A stretch of 46,321 nucleotides of DNA. Origin: Clostridia bacterium (lineage in GTDB: Bacteria; Bacillota; Clostridia; Oscillospirales; Acutalibacteraceae). The stretch lies in assembly GCA_017434985.1 (NCBI GenBank), contig JAFSFY010000016.1:1-46321 (forward strand), written 5' to 3'. Shown here one piece after another: positions 8,501-17,634 of this stretch (the first letter of the stretch is position 1; each line of letters begins with the position of its first letter). Both the position numbers and the translations under genes were made by a program. The notes beneath the pieces are model-generated. The model ran no database searches, had not been told where the DNA came from, and saw only the letters and a list, made by a program, of their open reading frames with translations.

Positions 8501-11500
8501 AGACTACATCGTGTCGATGGATATGGCCAGTGCGACCGGTGCTGTTGACGAAGTGATCGCGCAGTTGAACAAAACCAACCTGCGTCCCATCAACGGACTG
8601 GTCAACACCAACAGCCAATACATCAACAATCTGTTGGATATCGTGCTCGGTGAAGGGTCCACCTCCGCTCACCGTGTGGACGGTACGGTGGAAATGCAAG
8701 AGATCTTGTCTGCCGCCGCCCCCGGTCTTACCGCTTACGGCGTGCAGATCGACGTGCTGAACAAAAACGGCGATGTGGTGAACACCTATCGTCAAGAAGC
8801 GTTCCGCGCCCAAGGCAACGTGGTAACGGTTGCCGAGTGGGAAGCGATGTACCAAGCGCTTTTGGCACAAATTCCCAACAACCAATACTACAGCGTCACC
8901 AAAAATCTTCCGACGGAAGACGTGGTGTTGACCGAAGAAAAAACTTTTGTCAACACGCTCGCTCCGCTCGCGTACACCGTGAAGATCGACGGTGAGGCCG
9001 ATCAAACCATCTACGCGTTTGACGCCTACACCATCACCCTTCCCGGCACCGGCAACGCCGGCTTCAAATACCGCTACAACGTTGGCGGCAAATTGGTGGA
9101 AGTCACCTCCGGCACGCTGGAAAACTACGCGCTCGGTTCCACCATCGACGCGATCGACGCCTTGTTCGGTGCGAATCGCGAACTCGTGATCACGCGTGAG
9201 CTCATCGACATCAACAAAGAGAACCTGCTCACCTTCCTCAACAACTTCAACGCGGCGCTTGCGGGCGGCGGTTTGACCGCAAACGGCAACCTGGCCGTGG
9301 CGTTCATCCCGTTGGAGGATGCCGACGGCAACCTCTCCGTGGTGTTGCGTGTGACCAGCAACTTCAAAACCTTGTCCCCCGCTTCGCTCGCGGGTGAGAT
9401 CATGGGCCTGGTGCAAGACCTGTCTTACGTGGGCCTCAACGGCAGCCCGCTCTTTGGTCTTAACAGTGACAACGAATTGAAGTTCCATATTCAAACCTTT
9501 ATTAATATGATGCTGAACAGCGGTTTCGGTATGGACAGTTTCGCTCAGATGATCGACCAAAACGGTAACATCAAAGAGCTCAAACTGAACAATGCCACCG
9601 TGGTCGGTGCGGTCAACAACAGTTTGACGGTCGGCAGCAGCGTCATCCCGAATGCGAACCAATTGGGCGGCAAAATGATGGAAGCCACCATGCAATACGG
9701 TGTGAACGTCAACAACGCCACCAGCGTTCCGTTCTACGTGACCTATCAAGACTTTGACGCGCAAGCGGATCTGCTCCGCAAAGCGAAGAAGGGTGCCGAA
9801 CAAATGCTGCCCTACTTCAACCTGTCCTTCCGTGACGGCGCCGTCAATGCGACGGTCAATGCACCCGACAGCGCGTACGCGTATATGATGGCCGCACTTT
9901 TGGCGGTCGGCGAAGTGGATTTCGAAACCTTGCAGTCCTACAGTATGCAAGAAGTGTTCGATTACCTCTTCGATCTGGTTGACCCGATGTTTGATGAAGA
10001 AGGCGTTTCTTCGCAAAGCTTCATCAACACCATCGCGGAGACCGGTTTCTACAACGCCATCGCAAACTTCGACACCGAAGCCAACCGTGCGTTGATCGAC
10101 TTCTTCTACGACACCTTCGACCATCTGTTTGACAACGTTGGTCGTACCGGTTCCTCGGTGGGCGGCAAATACAGCGGCGTGCTTACCTACGACGCGTTGG
10201 ATATGCTCCTCAACAACAAGATTTCGCTGGGCAGCTATTCCAATATGATCGCCGAACTTGAAAGCGGTCTCAACCTGCCGGTTACCTTTACCCTCAAAAA
10301 CCGTGACGCGAAATACGAAGCGATGATCTTCGACATCCGCGCCGACGGTATCACCAACAAGTACTACATGACCAAAAACGCCGCTTCGGCGATCGGTCAG
10401 ATGAGCGATGACGGCATTGCGATCCTCCTGTCGGATATCCGCGGTGACATCACCTTCAACAACGACGTGATGCTCAACCTCAACGGCTATTCCATCAACG
10501 GCGATCTGCTTGCCAAAGGCACCGTGTCCATCGTGGACAGCACGCTTGGCACCAAGAAATGCGGCAGTGTGGTCGGTAAATTGACGACCGCGGGCGGCAA
10601 CTTCCTGCTTGGCGCGGGCAAATACTTCTCCGATGCCGAGAAGTATCTGCAGGGCGGCTACTATCTCGTGGACAACGTGGTGACCAACGGTTGCTACACC
10701 CTTGAAAAAGACGGGGAAGACCTGATCCTCTCGCTCGGCACCGATTACTTCTCGCTTAACAAAGGCGCCGCCAGAATTATGGCGACCGACGTGCTGTTCA
10801 AACTGCTGATGAACTACTACGGTTGTGCACAGCTGATCGTGGACGGCAACGAACTGTACGAGATCGACCTGCAAAACGTGACCGAGTCGCTCAGCACCCC
10901 GTCGGTGTTGCTCGGCAAAGGCGTGGAATGCCTTAAATGTGACGGTGCTACCGCGTTTGCTACGCAGTTTATGGCAGATGTCACCGACTTCGGTGCGCTT
11001 GCCGCGGCTGTGGAAAGCGGCGACACGCTGGTGAACTACACCATCCAAAACGCCACCTTCGATCCGTATATGCAATACGAAAACGAGAACGGTGACGACT
11101 TCTTCTCCTTCAACGTGAAAGCGAAGGACGAAAAACAAACCACCAATCTCACCGTGAAGTTGGCCGACGATATCCCCGCCAGCCACCAAAAGAAGATCAG
11201 CGACATTCTCTACGAGTTGGATCGCATCGTGACCTTCAATGAGTTGGTTGTGAACGTGGACGATATCACCTACGACAACAAAGGCTTGAGCGCGAAAGGC
11301 AACGCGATCGCGGACGTCACGCTCGACCTTTCCAAAGACGTGAACTATCCCATCATTATGGGTGCTCTCCTCGCAGACAGCGCCACCGGTGCGAACCGCG
11401 AGAACATCGTGAACGCCATTCGCTATTACCAAACCAGCGGTTCGGCTGCCCAACTCCAAAAGATTTTGGAAACGGCCTCCATCGCGGACTTCGGCAAAGC

Positions 11501-13715
11501 GTTGCGCGCGACCAAGAGCAAGAACTTCGCCTCGATCCTTGCGGGTCTCGGCCTCACCGCTACCGATGCGGTGGAGCTCGAATCGCTCTACACCATCGCC
11601 CGTAAAGCGGTCGGCACGTTGCTTGAGTATGCCGATATCAACGGCACGCATCACACCTTGTCCGGCTTGAAAGTGAGCGGCGAGTATGCGACCTATCGCT
11701 ACGGCCTGCAACGCAACAAGGACACCTTTGCGGAATTGACCCTCATCCTCTTCGCGGAGGAAAAAGCCATCACCGTGAAGGACAAAAACGGTCTCATCTA
11801 CGTCAACACCGACGATTTGACCGAGGCCCTTGAAAAGGCGACCAACGGTGCGACCATCTACGTCAACCAAGCGGTTACGCTGGAAAAAGACGTGAAACTC
11901 CCGGCGGTGAAATTTGCGATCGTCAACGCGAAAAACATCACCTTCGGTGCGTACAAACTCGAGTTTGTCAACGGCAACACCGCGCTGACCGCGGACCAAA
12001 ACATCCGCGCGAACATCACGGTAAATCGCAGTGTGTTCTGCTCCGACGTGGCGATGAAAGAACAAGGCGGCCTCTTCGTCTTCACCCTGGACGGTCAACG
12101 TCACGAATGGGAAGACGTCGCGGCGGTCAAACCCGAATGCGACAAGGTCGGCAGCACCGCCGCTGTGTGGTGTAAACATTGCCACCAATACAAAGACGGC
12201 AAAGAACCCGAAGAGATCCCCGCGCTCAGCCACGATTATGAAACGCAAGTCATCGCTCCGACCTGTACGGAGGAAGGCTACACGTTGCATACTTGTTCGC
12301 TGTGCGGCGATACCTACAAGACCGACTTTACCAATGCCACCAAGCATGCCGGTACCACCGAGGTCCTCAAGGGCTATCCGCACACTTGTACCGAACCCGG
12401 TTTAAGTGACGGCTTGAAATGTACCAAGTGCGGCGAAGTGCTTGAAGAACAAATCGTCATTCCTGCGGATCATACCCCGATTGACTACAACAAACAACCC
12501 ACCTGTACCGAACCCGGCGTTTCGGGCGGTACCGTGTGTGAGATCTGCGGTGAGGTTATTGACGAAGGTACCGAACTTGAGGCCACCGGTCACACCATCG
12601 TGCCGGTAGAGGGCGAACCCGCTACCTGTACGAAGGAAGGTAAAACCGACAGTTCTTACTGCTCGGTCTGCGGCACGACGATCAAACCTGCGGACATCAT
12701 CCCGATGCTCCCGCACACCCCGGTTACCGATCCTGCCAAAGCGCCCTCCTGCACCGAACCCGGCTTGACCGAAGGTTCGCACTGCGGCGTCTGCGGCAAG
12801 ATTTTGGTACCGCAAGAACCCGTGGCGATGGACGAACATACGATTGTCATTGACCCCGCTAAGGGCGCCAGCTGCTCCGATACCGGTTTGACCGAAGGTT
12901 CGCACTGCGGCGTTTGCGGCAAGGTGTTGGTCCCGCAACAAGTGATCGAGAAACTCCCGCACAGCCCCGTGGTCGATCCCGCCAGAGACGCCAGCTGTTC
13001 GCAAGTCGGTTTGACCGAAGGTTCGCACTGCGGTGTTTGCGGCGAGGTTTTGGTTGCGCAGCAAGAAATCGAAAAACTCCCGCACACCCCGGTCACCGAT
13101 CCGGAACAACCCGCTACGGTGGATAAGACCGGTTTGACCGAAGGTTCGCACTGCGGCGTTTGCGGCGAAGTGATCGTACCGCAAACCGTGTTGGCCAAAC
13201 TTCCCAGCATTGGCAAGCCGCAAGTGACGGTCGATGCGCAAAAGGGCACCATTCGCGGCGCGAAGGTGAACGAAGCGGACAAACGCGTGTCTTTGGACGT
13301 GACGCCTTCCGGCTTCACGGTGGAAGAATTCGCGGCGGTCAACTTCCCTGTCAACAACGCTTCGAATTCGACGGTAACCATCTATCAGCGCAACACCGAC
13401 ACCGTTCGCGGCAAGGACGAATTGGTTTGCAACGGTGACACCGTTAAGGTGTGGGCAACCAACGTGGACGGCAAAGAAGTCAGCGTGACCTACAATATCA
13501 TCATTATGGGCGATACCAACTTCGACGGTAAACTCGACGTTCGTGACCTTGTCAGAATCAAGCAGGCGTTCGTCGGCGATCTTGAGTTGGAAGACGTTTC
13601 GTTGTTGGCCGCCGATATGAATCATGACGGCAAATTGAACGTACGTGACTCTGTTGCTTGCGACACCAAGTATGTATTGTGGGACGAAAACAGTTACGTA
13701 TCCAAAACCAACTGA
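5511..13715 (+). CDS. Giant exported protein with Cys-rich repeats and C-terminal dockerin (2,734 aa)
   Basis: A signal peptide (Lys-rich start, hydrophobic core about 12-28, cleavage near FAED at 31-34) sends this protein out of the cell. Residues about 60-187 and 753-886 are a duplicated beta-rich module (shared pattern VPD...L..V..D...V.A / W.PT....Y / YVGTF or YAGTF / V.YRL or VTYTL). The first copy is followed by a long alpha-helical, coiled-coil-like region (about 190-620). From about 2206 to 2563 there are nine repeats of about 37-40 residues built on a C-T-E-x-G...C-x-x-C-G pattern, the last four sharing GLTEGSHCGVCG. The C-terminus (about 2667-2713) is a dockerin-like pair of calcium loops, DTNFDGKLDVRD and DMNHDGKLNVRD. 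There is no sortase motif or C-terminal membrane helix, so dockerin binding is the likely anchor. No enzyme domain is recognised. The start at 5511 has GAAAGG 14 bases upstream, a long spacing; no better start is seen. Confidence 0.85.
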   Translation: MRSAKQFLKKSTAVLMAVLTLLTSVGLLNVFAEDEHVHEHESETPVTDGKWTGTVGELVAQNYPLNDYEKAILQCAGLVGATFTVDVPDQEDQDKLGLVTVDADAKTVTAKPYETDGVTWVPTAATLKYTNPNGTPGTDIDVPLTKTGDVYAGTFHNPANSYRVVVTYTLNIAVDKDLQALLLNAPYYLADGYVTMEKAMTGSLTLAVETIDGMMEDLRALYNGISYSEKYEAEFEGETFSFEFTLQLGLKEDGNVKAALGNLIADFDKNGGKSTLALDIEAYKKAPSKVQFMIENGAAVREHIEEFYLQIATISAYSDELVALADDLDHVASGDGANTVKDAVAQIEALAQKAEKKMDDKIQSDIIEPAIKLAMDTYSIDISSLRGKTRENDAIYNEIEAKRAEFEAMAKTLEDRANSPYLPSSYAQQLREQAALIRTEGIGKLNELEAGIRAVYAAGDEKIAEIRAKKGEVEAYGQQAAAKAAEIRELAQGNILSGAADTIYDFIADEWAYLNKTLLKDSVTAEEYAALDKAVDAAYDPIKRKLRVELHDDIAVQETLFADEAEISAMVDQYVIYVDVKASAVSQNAVDSTATIPLSVFSQNFPMDKGTKAADVLAAIDACGVESQALAQWDSFYNVATTNYDRLVSFVDMDGNEVKNFTALTEDVRYVITYLPKVYTINQDYAQAPMLVPYGYNWRLPNHEDATKSYDYEVNGKAYRQGAVIRVLGDTTASRKEGKSVTSKMLAELIAASRTPGFGLSAKEKAVLNSGALFADTIFYRVPDNNDKLVAVSSLGNDQYQVKAEAMGGGLLGNDAQWIPTVAYPITENGKGAEFALAVDADGAYVGTFTINGIFTSVQVEYRLAITGLDADEVSALTNIAGVLADDTAVQKAALDALCKENNFYNHLGRVKSNLLGALTVVEGMSPEAKAALDLLMAEAFNQDTYYTYLYEYLTQYQSEDGGLAYYYKGNNAANIIRQIALVNEYLPAVWNDAAVQDYIVSMDMASATGAVDEVIAQLNKTNLRPINGLVNTNSQYINNLLDIVLGEGSTSAHRVDGTVEMQEILSAAAPGLTAYGVQIDVLNKNGDVVNTYRQEAFRAQGNVVTVAEWEAMYQALLAQIPNNQYYSVTKNLPTEDVVLTEEKTFVNTLAPLAYTVKIDGEADQTIYAFDAYTITLPGTGNAGFKYRYNVGGKLVEVTSGTLENYALGSTIDAIDALFGANRELVITRELIDINKENLLTFLNNFNAALAGGGLTANGNLAVAFIPLEDADGNLSVVLRVTSNFKTLSPASLAGEIMGLVQDLSYVGLNGSPLFGLNSDNELKFHIQTFINMMLNSGFGMDSFAQMIDQNGNIKELKLNNATVVGAVNNSLTVGSSVIPNANQLGGKMMEATMQYGVNVNNATSVPFYVTYQDFDAQADLLRKAKKGAEQMLPYFNLSFRDGAVNATVNAPDSAYAYMMAALLAVGEVDFETLQSYSMQEVFDYLFDLVDPMFDEEGVSSQSFINTIAETGFYNAIANFDTEANRALIDFFYDTFDHLFDNVGRTGSSVGGKYSGVLTYDALDMLLNNKISLGSYSNMIAELESGLNLPVTFTLKNRDAKYEAMIFDIRADGITNKYYMTKNAASAIGQMSDDGIAILLSDIRGDITFNNDVMLNLNGYSINGDLLAKGTVSIVDSTLGTKKCGSVVGKLTTAGGNFLLGAGKYFSDAEKYLQGGYYLVDNVVTNGCYTLEKDGEDLILSLGTDYFSLNKGAARIMATDVLFKLLMNYYGCAQLIVDGNELYEIDLQNVTESLSTPSVLLGKGVECLKCDGATAFATQFMADVTDFGALAAAVESGDTLVNYTIQNATFDPYMQYENENGDDFFSFNVKAKDEKQTTNLTVKLADDIPASHQKKISDILYELDRIVTFNELVVNVDDITYDNKGLSAKGNAIADVTLDLSKDVNYPIIMGALLADSATGANRENIVNAIRYYQTSGSAAQLQKILETASIADFGKALRATKSKNFASILAGLGLTATDAVELESLYTIARKAVGTLLEYADINGTHHTLSGLKVSGEYATYRYGLQRNKDTFAELTLILFAEEKAITVKDKNGLIYVNTDDLTEALEKATNGATIYVNQAVTLEKDVKLPAVKFAIVNAKNITFGAYKLEFVNGNTALTADQNIRANITVNRSVFCSDVAMKEQGGLFVFTLDGQRHEWEDVAAVKPECDKVGSTAAVWCKHCHQYKDGKEPEEIPALSHDYETQVIAPTCTEEGYTLHTCSLCGDTYKTDFTNATKHAGTTEVLKGYPHTCTEPGLSDGLKCTKCGEVLEEQIVIPADHTPIDYNKQPTCTEPGVSGGTVCEICGEVIDEGTELEATGHTIVPVEGEPATCTKEGKTDSSYCSVCGTTIKPADIIPMLPHTPVTDPAKAPSCTEPGLTEGSHCGVCGKILVPQEPVAMDEHTIVIDPAKGASCSDTGLTEGSHCGVCGKVLVPQQVIEKLPHSPVVDPARDASCSQVGLTEGSHCGVCGEVLVAQQEIEKLPHTPVTDPEQPATVDKTGLTEGSHCGVCGEVIVPQTVLAKLPSIGKPQVTVDAQKGTIRGAKVNEADKRVSLDVTPSGFTVEEFAAVNFPVNNASNSTVTIYQRNTDTVRGKDELVCNGDTVKVWATNVDGKEVSVTYNIIIMGDTNFDGKLDVRDLVRIKQAFVGDLELEDVSLLAADMNHDGKLNVRDSVACDTKYVLWDENSYVSKTN
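12129..13200 (+). repeat. Nine tandem Cys-rich repeats within the giant gene
   Basis: Each unit is about 110-120 bases and encodes one Cys in a C-T-E/x-x-G context followed by a CxxC(G) pair. Units 6-9 are nearly identical at GLTEGSHCGVCG, while units 1-3 are more diverged. In unit 9 the first Cys is lost (ATVDKTG). The gradient of similarity suggests recent expansion at the C-terminal side. Confidence 0.85.
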
Positions 13716-13731
13716 TTAGGAGAAATATACC

Positions 13732-15096
13732 ATGAAAAATTTGAAAAAGGTGTTTTCTGCCGTTCTGGTTGTAGCGATGCTGTTTAGTGCAATGAGCCTG
13801 TGCGTGGGGGCTGCCTCCACGCCGGCTGCACAAACCATTGAAGCCCTCCCCGGTGAAACGGTGACCATCCGTTTGTGCGAGAGCGATTGCTACGGTATCA
13901 GCGGTGACATCACGTACGATAACCGCGATCTCTTCTCTTCGCTGACCCCCGGCACCTCTCCCTATGGTCAAGTTCGTGAAAAGAAATTCATTCTCAGCTC
14001 GGCCGATAAGATCGAATGCGAAGTGGTCTTGACCGCGAAGATCAGCGACACGGCTGCCGTGGGCAGCCAATGCGTCATCACCTTTGGCGAGTACATTCGT
14101 GTGGACAACAACGTGACTTTGGAAGGTCCCGACGATCTGAAAAAGACCGTGACCGTCAAAGTCATCGCGAAAGCATCCGATGCTACCACCACCACGAAAG
14201 ACGATACCACTACCACTACCACCACGAAGGACGATACCACCCCCTCGTCCAACGTAGGCGGCGATACCACCCCCTCCTCCGGCGCGAGCGGTGATACCAC
14301 CGGTTCTACCACGAAGGGTGACGTTCCTGCCGGTGCGACCACCACGAAAGGTGGCGCTTCTGCCGCCACCACCACGAAAGGTGGCGCTTCTGCCGCCACT
14401 ACCACGAAAGGTGGCAGTGCTACCGCCACCACCACGAAGCCTCCTGCAACCGGCGAAGTGGACCTGACCGAACTCAACAAACAAATCGGCATTGCCGAAG
14501 CGCTCAAACAAGACGAATACACGAGAGACACGTGGAACGATTTGATGAGCGCGTTGGGTGTGGCCAAAGCGGCACGCGAAGCGAACAACCAAGCGGCGGT
14601 CGACAAAGCGGCGCAAGACCTCAAACAAGCGATTGCCGCGTTGCGTCGTATCGACAAGCAATCCTTGAGCGAATTGATCGAAAAGATCGAAGAACTGTTC
14701 GAAAAAGACGAAATGGGTTCGTTGTTGGAGCGTTTGATGGCAGCCTATGAAAAAGCGCTGGCAGCGCTCAAGAGCGGCAGCCAGGAAGACATCGTGGCCG
14801 CCTTTAGAGAACTGCAAGATGCTCTCGACGCCTACAACGCCTACTTGGACGACCTCAGCAAAGGCGAGGTCATCTACGTAGATAAACCGGTCGAAGTGAT
14901 GCCCAGCGATCCTTTCTGCAACATTTGGTTGCACAAACTGTGGCCCATCCTCCTGATCGTCAGCGTCATTTTGAACCTCGGCTTCATCGGTTTGATCGTG
15001 TACTACTTCGTGCGCCGTAAACAAAACCTGGCGGACAACACCCCCATGGTGGTTTACGACATTGATGAGGATGCCCCGTTGGATGGCGAGGAATAA
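13732..15096 (+). CDS. Membrane-anchored cohesin-like protein with Thr-rich linker and FIVAR-like domain (454 aa)
   Basis: The order is: signal peptide (1-28); a beta-rich domain (about 33-145) with PGETVTIRL, GISGDITYDNRDLF and AAVGSQCVITFGE, matching the beginning, YD-x-x-x-L strand and late strand of cohesins; a Thr/Lys/Ser-rich low-complexity linker (about 146-240) with repeated TTTK units; a FIVAR-like three-helix segment (about 241-310); a helical stretch; one transmembrane helix (about 404-426); and a short charged cytoplasmic tail. It begins 16 bases after the dockerin-bearing giant gene with a TAGGAG ribosome site, so both are made together. Known biology (cohesin binds dockerin, surface scaffoldins anchor cargo) suggests it tethers the giant protein to the membrane. 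The cohesin call rests on pattern only and needs a profile or structure check. Confidence 0.7.
   Translation: MKNLKKVFSAVLVVAMLFSAMSLCVGAASTPAAQTIEALPGETVTIRLCESDCYGISGDITYDNRDLFSSLTPGTSPYGQVREKKFILSSADKIECEVVLTAKISDTAAVGSQCVITFGEYIRVDNNVTLEGPDDLKKTVTVKVIAKASDATTTTKDDTTTTTTTKDDTTPSSNVGGDTTPSSGASGDTTGSTTKGDVPAGATTTKGGASAATTTKGGASAATTTKGGSATATTTKPPATGEVDLTELNKQIGIAEALKQDEYTRDTWNDLMSALGVAKAAREANNQAAVDKAAQDLKQAIAALRRIDKQSLSELIEKIEELFEKDEMGSLLERLMAAYEKALAALKSGSQEDIVAAFRELQDALDAYNAYLDDLSKGEVIYVDKPVEVMPSDPFCNIWLHKLWPILLIVSVILNLGFIGLIVYYFVRRKQNLADNTPMVVYDIDEDAPLDGEE
14187..14445 (+). repeat. Low-complexity Thr-rich linker repeats
   Basis: Tandem ACCACCACGAAAG-type units encode TTTK, followed by GGASAA or DD segments. 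Two 39-base copies (about 14340-14417) are almost identical. This is a typical flexible, possibly glycosylated cell-wall-spanning linker, and copy number is likely to vary between strains. Confidence 0.8.
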
Positions 15097-15142
15097 TTCC
15101 CTCGCGTCGGCGAAAATCCACAACACAATTGAGGGATGAACG

Positions 15143-16597
15143 GTGACTCAACAACCTGATAAGCGCAAAACTTTTGATACGTGGGAAGAGGCCTTTCGAG
15201 GCCTCTCTCCCGCGCAACGCCAACATTCCGTAAGGGTCGCAAGTTACACGCAAGCCGTGTTCGCGCAAGCGTGTGAGGACGGGTTCGGCAAAGACCTGCC
15301 CGGCGGCGCCGATCGGATGCAATCCACCTACAGTGAGTTGGCGTATAAATGCGGATTGTATCATCAACTCGGCAAAGCGTTGGTTCCCGAAGAGTACCAA
15401 ACGCTTGACCCCTCGTTTTCCGAAGAAGAACAAGCCCTCTACCGCCGCTATCCGGCGGCGGGCAGGCGGCTTGTGGCAGAACTGCAAGAAAAAACAAGCG
15501 GCAAACCCCGCAAAAAGGGCGAAGGCGAGCTTCCCACCGAAAACGTGCCCTGGCTGATGATCCGCGAAAGTTGCGGACAACATATGGAACGCTTCGATGG
15601 GACAGGCTTCCCCGAAGGCCGCGCCGAAGCGGCCATCAGCCCCATTGCCCAAATCGTGGCGATTGCCAAATTGTTTGACCGTCTTTCTGCCGAAGTGAAA
15701 TCGGAAAACCCGTTTTCCGAGGCGTATGACGCCGTACTGCAGGAGAGCGGAAAGGCGTTTTCTCCCGAGTTGTGTGCCGTGTTTAAGGCGGCACGCCCGC
15801 GTATCCAAGCAATATTTAATCGGTATATACATTATACAATGAAACTTCCGCGCACCATCCCGCTTGTCAAGAAGACGAAGGATCGCCCGATGGGGCTTCG
15901 CTATCGTACGATGGTCGGCGGCACGCCGTCACGCGTAACAGCGTACGAAGCGGTACCGTATTTCGCGGTGCACGACGGTGTGGTGGAAGATATGGCGGCG
16001 GTCGCGCCCCGTTTGGCTCGCACCGAGTTGACCGAAGACGTGACGTTTTATCTGTTGTACGAGGCGTGCGACCTGCTGCTTCGTATGCAAAACTGCCAAC
16101 TGCAACCCTACTACGTCGTGGTGCCGATGTTTGCGGAATTTTACAGCAAGACCAATCATTTGGCGCGGCTGGAAGAGTTGTTCAAACATCAACCCGTTGA
16201 CCGTTCGCGGTTGTTGCTGACCATTCCCGAAGAGGTGCTGTTAAACGCCAACAAAGGCGAAAGCGACGTCATCGCGCGGTACTTAAAAAACGGCGTGTCA
16301 CTGTTGCTTGACGGCTATCACCCCGAGGCGATCTCGCCCGCAAAACTGAAGGAATGGGGTTTCTCGTTCGTGCGGTTGTCCCCCGAAACGAGCGTGCAAC
16401 CGTTGTACGCGTCGGACGTTCGTGCCCTGCAAGACCGTCACATCACGGTGTTTGCTTCCTGCACCGACCATCAGCATCTGCAATGGTTGGCGCAAAGCGG
16501 TGTCACCGCCGTCAGCAGTCCGCTTAACGGCGAACCCGTGGAGGAAGATACCCTCATTCGTGACGCCTTGCTGAAAGAGCGTGAGGGTGGCGTATGA
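15143..16597 (+). CDS. Degenerate HD-GYP plus EAL-like protein (484 aa)
   Basis: The N-terminal half aligns with HD-GYP phosphodiesterase domains, but key metal ligands are changed: the HD dyad is His74-Gln75, the HHE block is His147-Met148-Glu149, and GYP is Gly155-Phe156-Pro157. The DG-T-G frame (152-155) is kept. From about residue 260 the sequence resembles an EAL domain (AYEAV near 266, LTIPEEV, LLLDGYHPEAIS), again without the usual DDFG and KxD residues. The protein is therefore probably a c-di-GMP sensor, a scaffold, or an inactive relative, not an enzyme. It has no membrane segment and should be cytoplasmic. It starts with GTG, with GAGGGA upstream, and its stop overlaps the next start (ATGA). 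Its place inside the operon points to local control of surface assembly. Confidence 0.65.
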   Translation: MTQQPDKRKTFDTWEEAFRGLSPAQRQHSVRVASYTQAVFAQACEDGFGKDLPGGADRMQSTYSELAYKCGLYHQLGKALVPEEYQTLDPSFSEEEQALYRRYPAAGRRLVAELQEKTSGKPRKKGEGELPTENVPWLMIRESCGQHMERFDGTGFPEGRAEAAISPIAQIVAIAKLFDRLSAEVKSENPFSEAYDAVLQESGKAFSPELCAVFKAARPRIQAIFNRYIHYTMKLPRTIPLVKKTKDRPMGLRYRTMVGGTPSRVTAYEAVPYFAVHDGVVEDMAAVAPRLARTELTEDVTFYLLYEACDLLLRMQNCQLQPYYVVVPMFAEFYSKTNHLARLEELFKHQPVDRSRLLLTIPEEVLLNANKGESDVIARYLKNGVSLLLDGYHPEAISPAKLKEWGFSFVRLSPETSVQPLYASDVRALQDRHITVFASCTDHQHLQWLAQSGVTAVSSPLNGEPVEEDTLIRDALLKEREGGV

Positions 16598-17574
16598 GTA
16601 AGCCGCCTGTGTTTGACCCCAACGGGTATCCCGTGTTTTTTAAGAAACGGCGCGGCGGCATCAAACTCACGCGGGCGGAGATCCGCGAGATAAAGGACGG
16701 CCGCAAACGTCTTCGCCGCGAAATGCGGGAGCGAAAGGTCTATACGCGCCATGAGTTCGAAGTCACGGCTTCCAGCCTCGGCCTGTATTTTGACAAAGGT
16801 CGGTTTCTGGTGCTGTGGTTATGGTTGTGGCACCGCGGCGCCTTGGCGGCACTGCTCGGTGCGGCGGGACTCGCGATGGGCGGGATGTACGCGTATTCGA
16901 CAATGACCGAACTGCGCGGTCATTTCACCATCAACCTGTCCGACAACCTCATCGACCAAGGCTTTGAACTCAGCAACACGGTCGATTTTGCCAACCCCAC
17001 CGCCCGTATCTACGGTACGCCGGTGGAGGACGCGCCGTGTATCTCCATCGTGGACCTGCCGTCGGACGTGGACAACGTGGACGGCTCCCACAACGGCAGT
17101 AACTATTTTGCCCATACGTTTTACTTGGCCAAGCGCGGCGAAGGGGAGGCGGACTACGAATTTTCGTTGTCGGTCAACTCCGAAAGCCAAAACGCTTCCA
17201 AGGCGATTTGGTTGATGTTGTTTGAAGACGGTGTCCCCACCATCTACGCGAAAGCGAGCGGGCAAACGGGCGAAGCGGAACACATCCCTTCGCTTGGCAA
17301 CGATCGGTTCGGCTATAAAGAACCGTTGTTTGCCGAAAACCAATTTTCCGTGATCACCGAACGCGCGGGGCGCACCTACTATCGGCTCACCCCCCGTTCG
17401 TTTGTGAACGATCGGCTTGTGACCGAAAGCATTCAGGAGAATGTGGCACAAGACGAGGTACATAAATACACCGTGGTCATTTGGCTGGAGGGGGACGACC
17501 CCGACTGTACCAACGACCTGATCGGTGCACACATCGGTCTGCAAATGGATTTCCATTTGTTGGAACGATCGTAA
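16594..17574 (+). CDS. Membrane-anchored TasA-like cluster protein (326 aa)
   Basis: About 70 basic cytoplasmic residues precede one transmembrane helix (about 82-105), and the rest is an extracellular beta-rich domain. The C-terminal motif VVIWLEGDDPDC followed by GLQMDF recurs in two other cluster proteins (genes at 19922 and 25186), which places all three in one family related to SipW-dependent TasA/camelysin-type proteins. The unusually long N-terminal tail may let it stay in the membrane as a base or anchor subunit, or contact cytoplasmic partners such as the upstream HD-GYP-like protein, with which it is translationally coupled. No known domain is certain. Confidence 0.6.
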   Translation: MSKPPVFDPNGYPVFFKKRRGGIKLTRAEIREIKDGRKRLRREMRERKVYTRHEFEVTASSLGLYFDKGRFLVLWLWLWHRGALAALLGAAGLAMGGMYAYSTMTELRGHFTINLSDNLIDQGFELSNTVDFANPTARIYGTPVEDAPCISIVDLPSDVDNVDGSHNGSNYFAHTFYLAKRGEGEADYEFSLSVNSESQNASKAIWLMLFEDGVPTIYAKASGQTGEAEHIPSLGNDRFGYKEPLFAENQFSVITERAGRTYYRLTPRSFVNDRLVTESIQENVAQDEVHKYTVVIWLEGDDPDCTNDLIGAHIGLQMDFHLLERS

Positions 17575-17634
17575 CGTTCGGTTCTTTTTCCGTTGTCGGC
17601 GGCTCTAACCCGCAGCGCGGAAACGAATAAAAAA

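Noticed and set aside
5481..12383. A 2,300-codon open frame on the minus strand opposite the giant gene
   Set aside because: It is rich in His, Arg, Val and Phe as expected from antisense reading of Ala/Asp/Asn-rich codons, has no ribosome site or signal, and the plus strand has a clear signal peptide, repeats and dockerin.
5511..15096. A cellulosome
   Set aside because: There are dockerin and cohesin-like domains but no glycoside hydrolase or carbohydrate-binding module in the cluster, and only one of each, so a dedicated tether is more likely.
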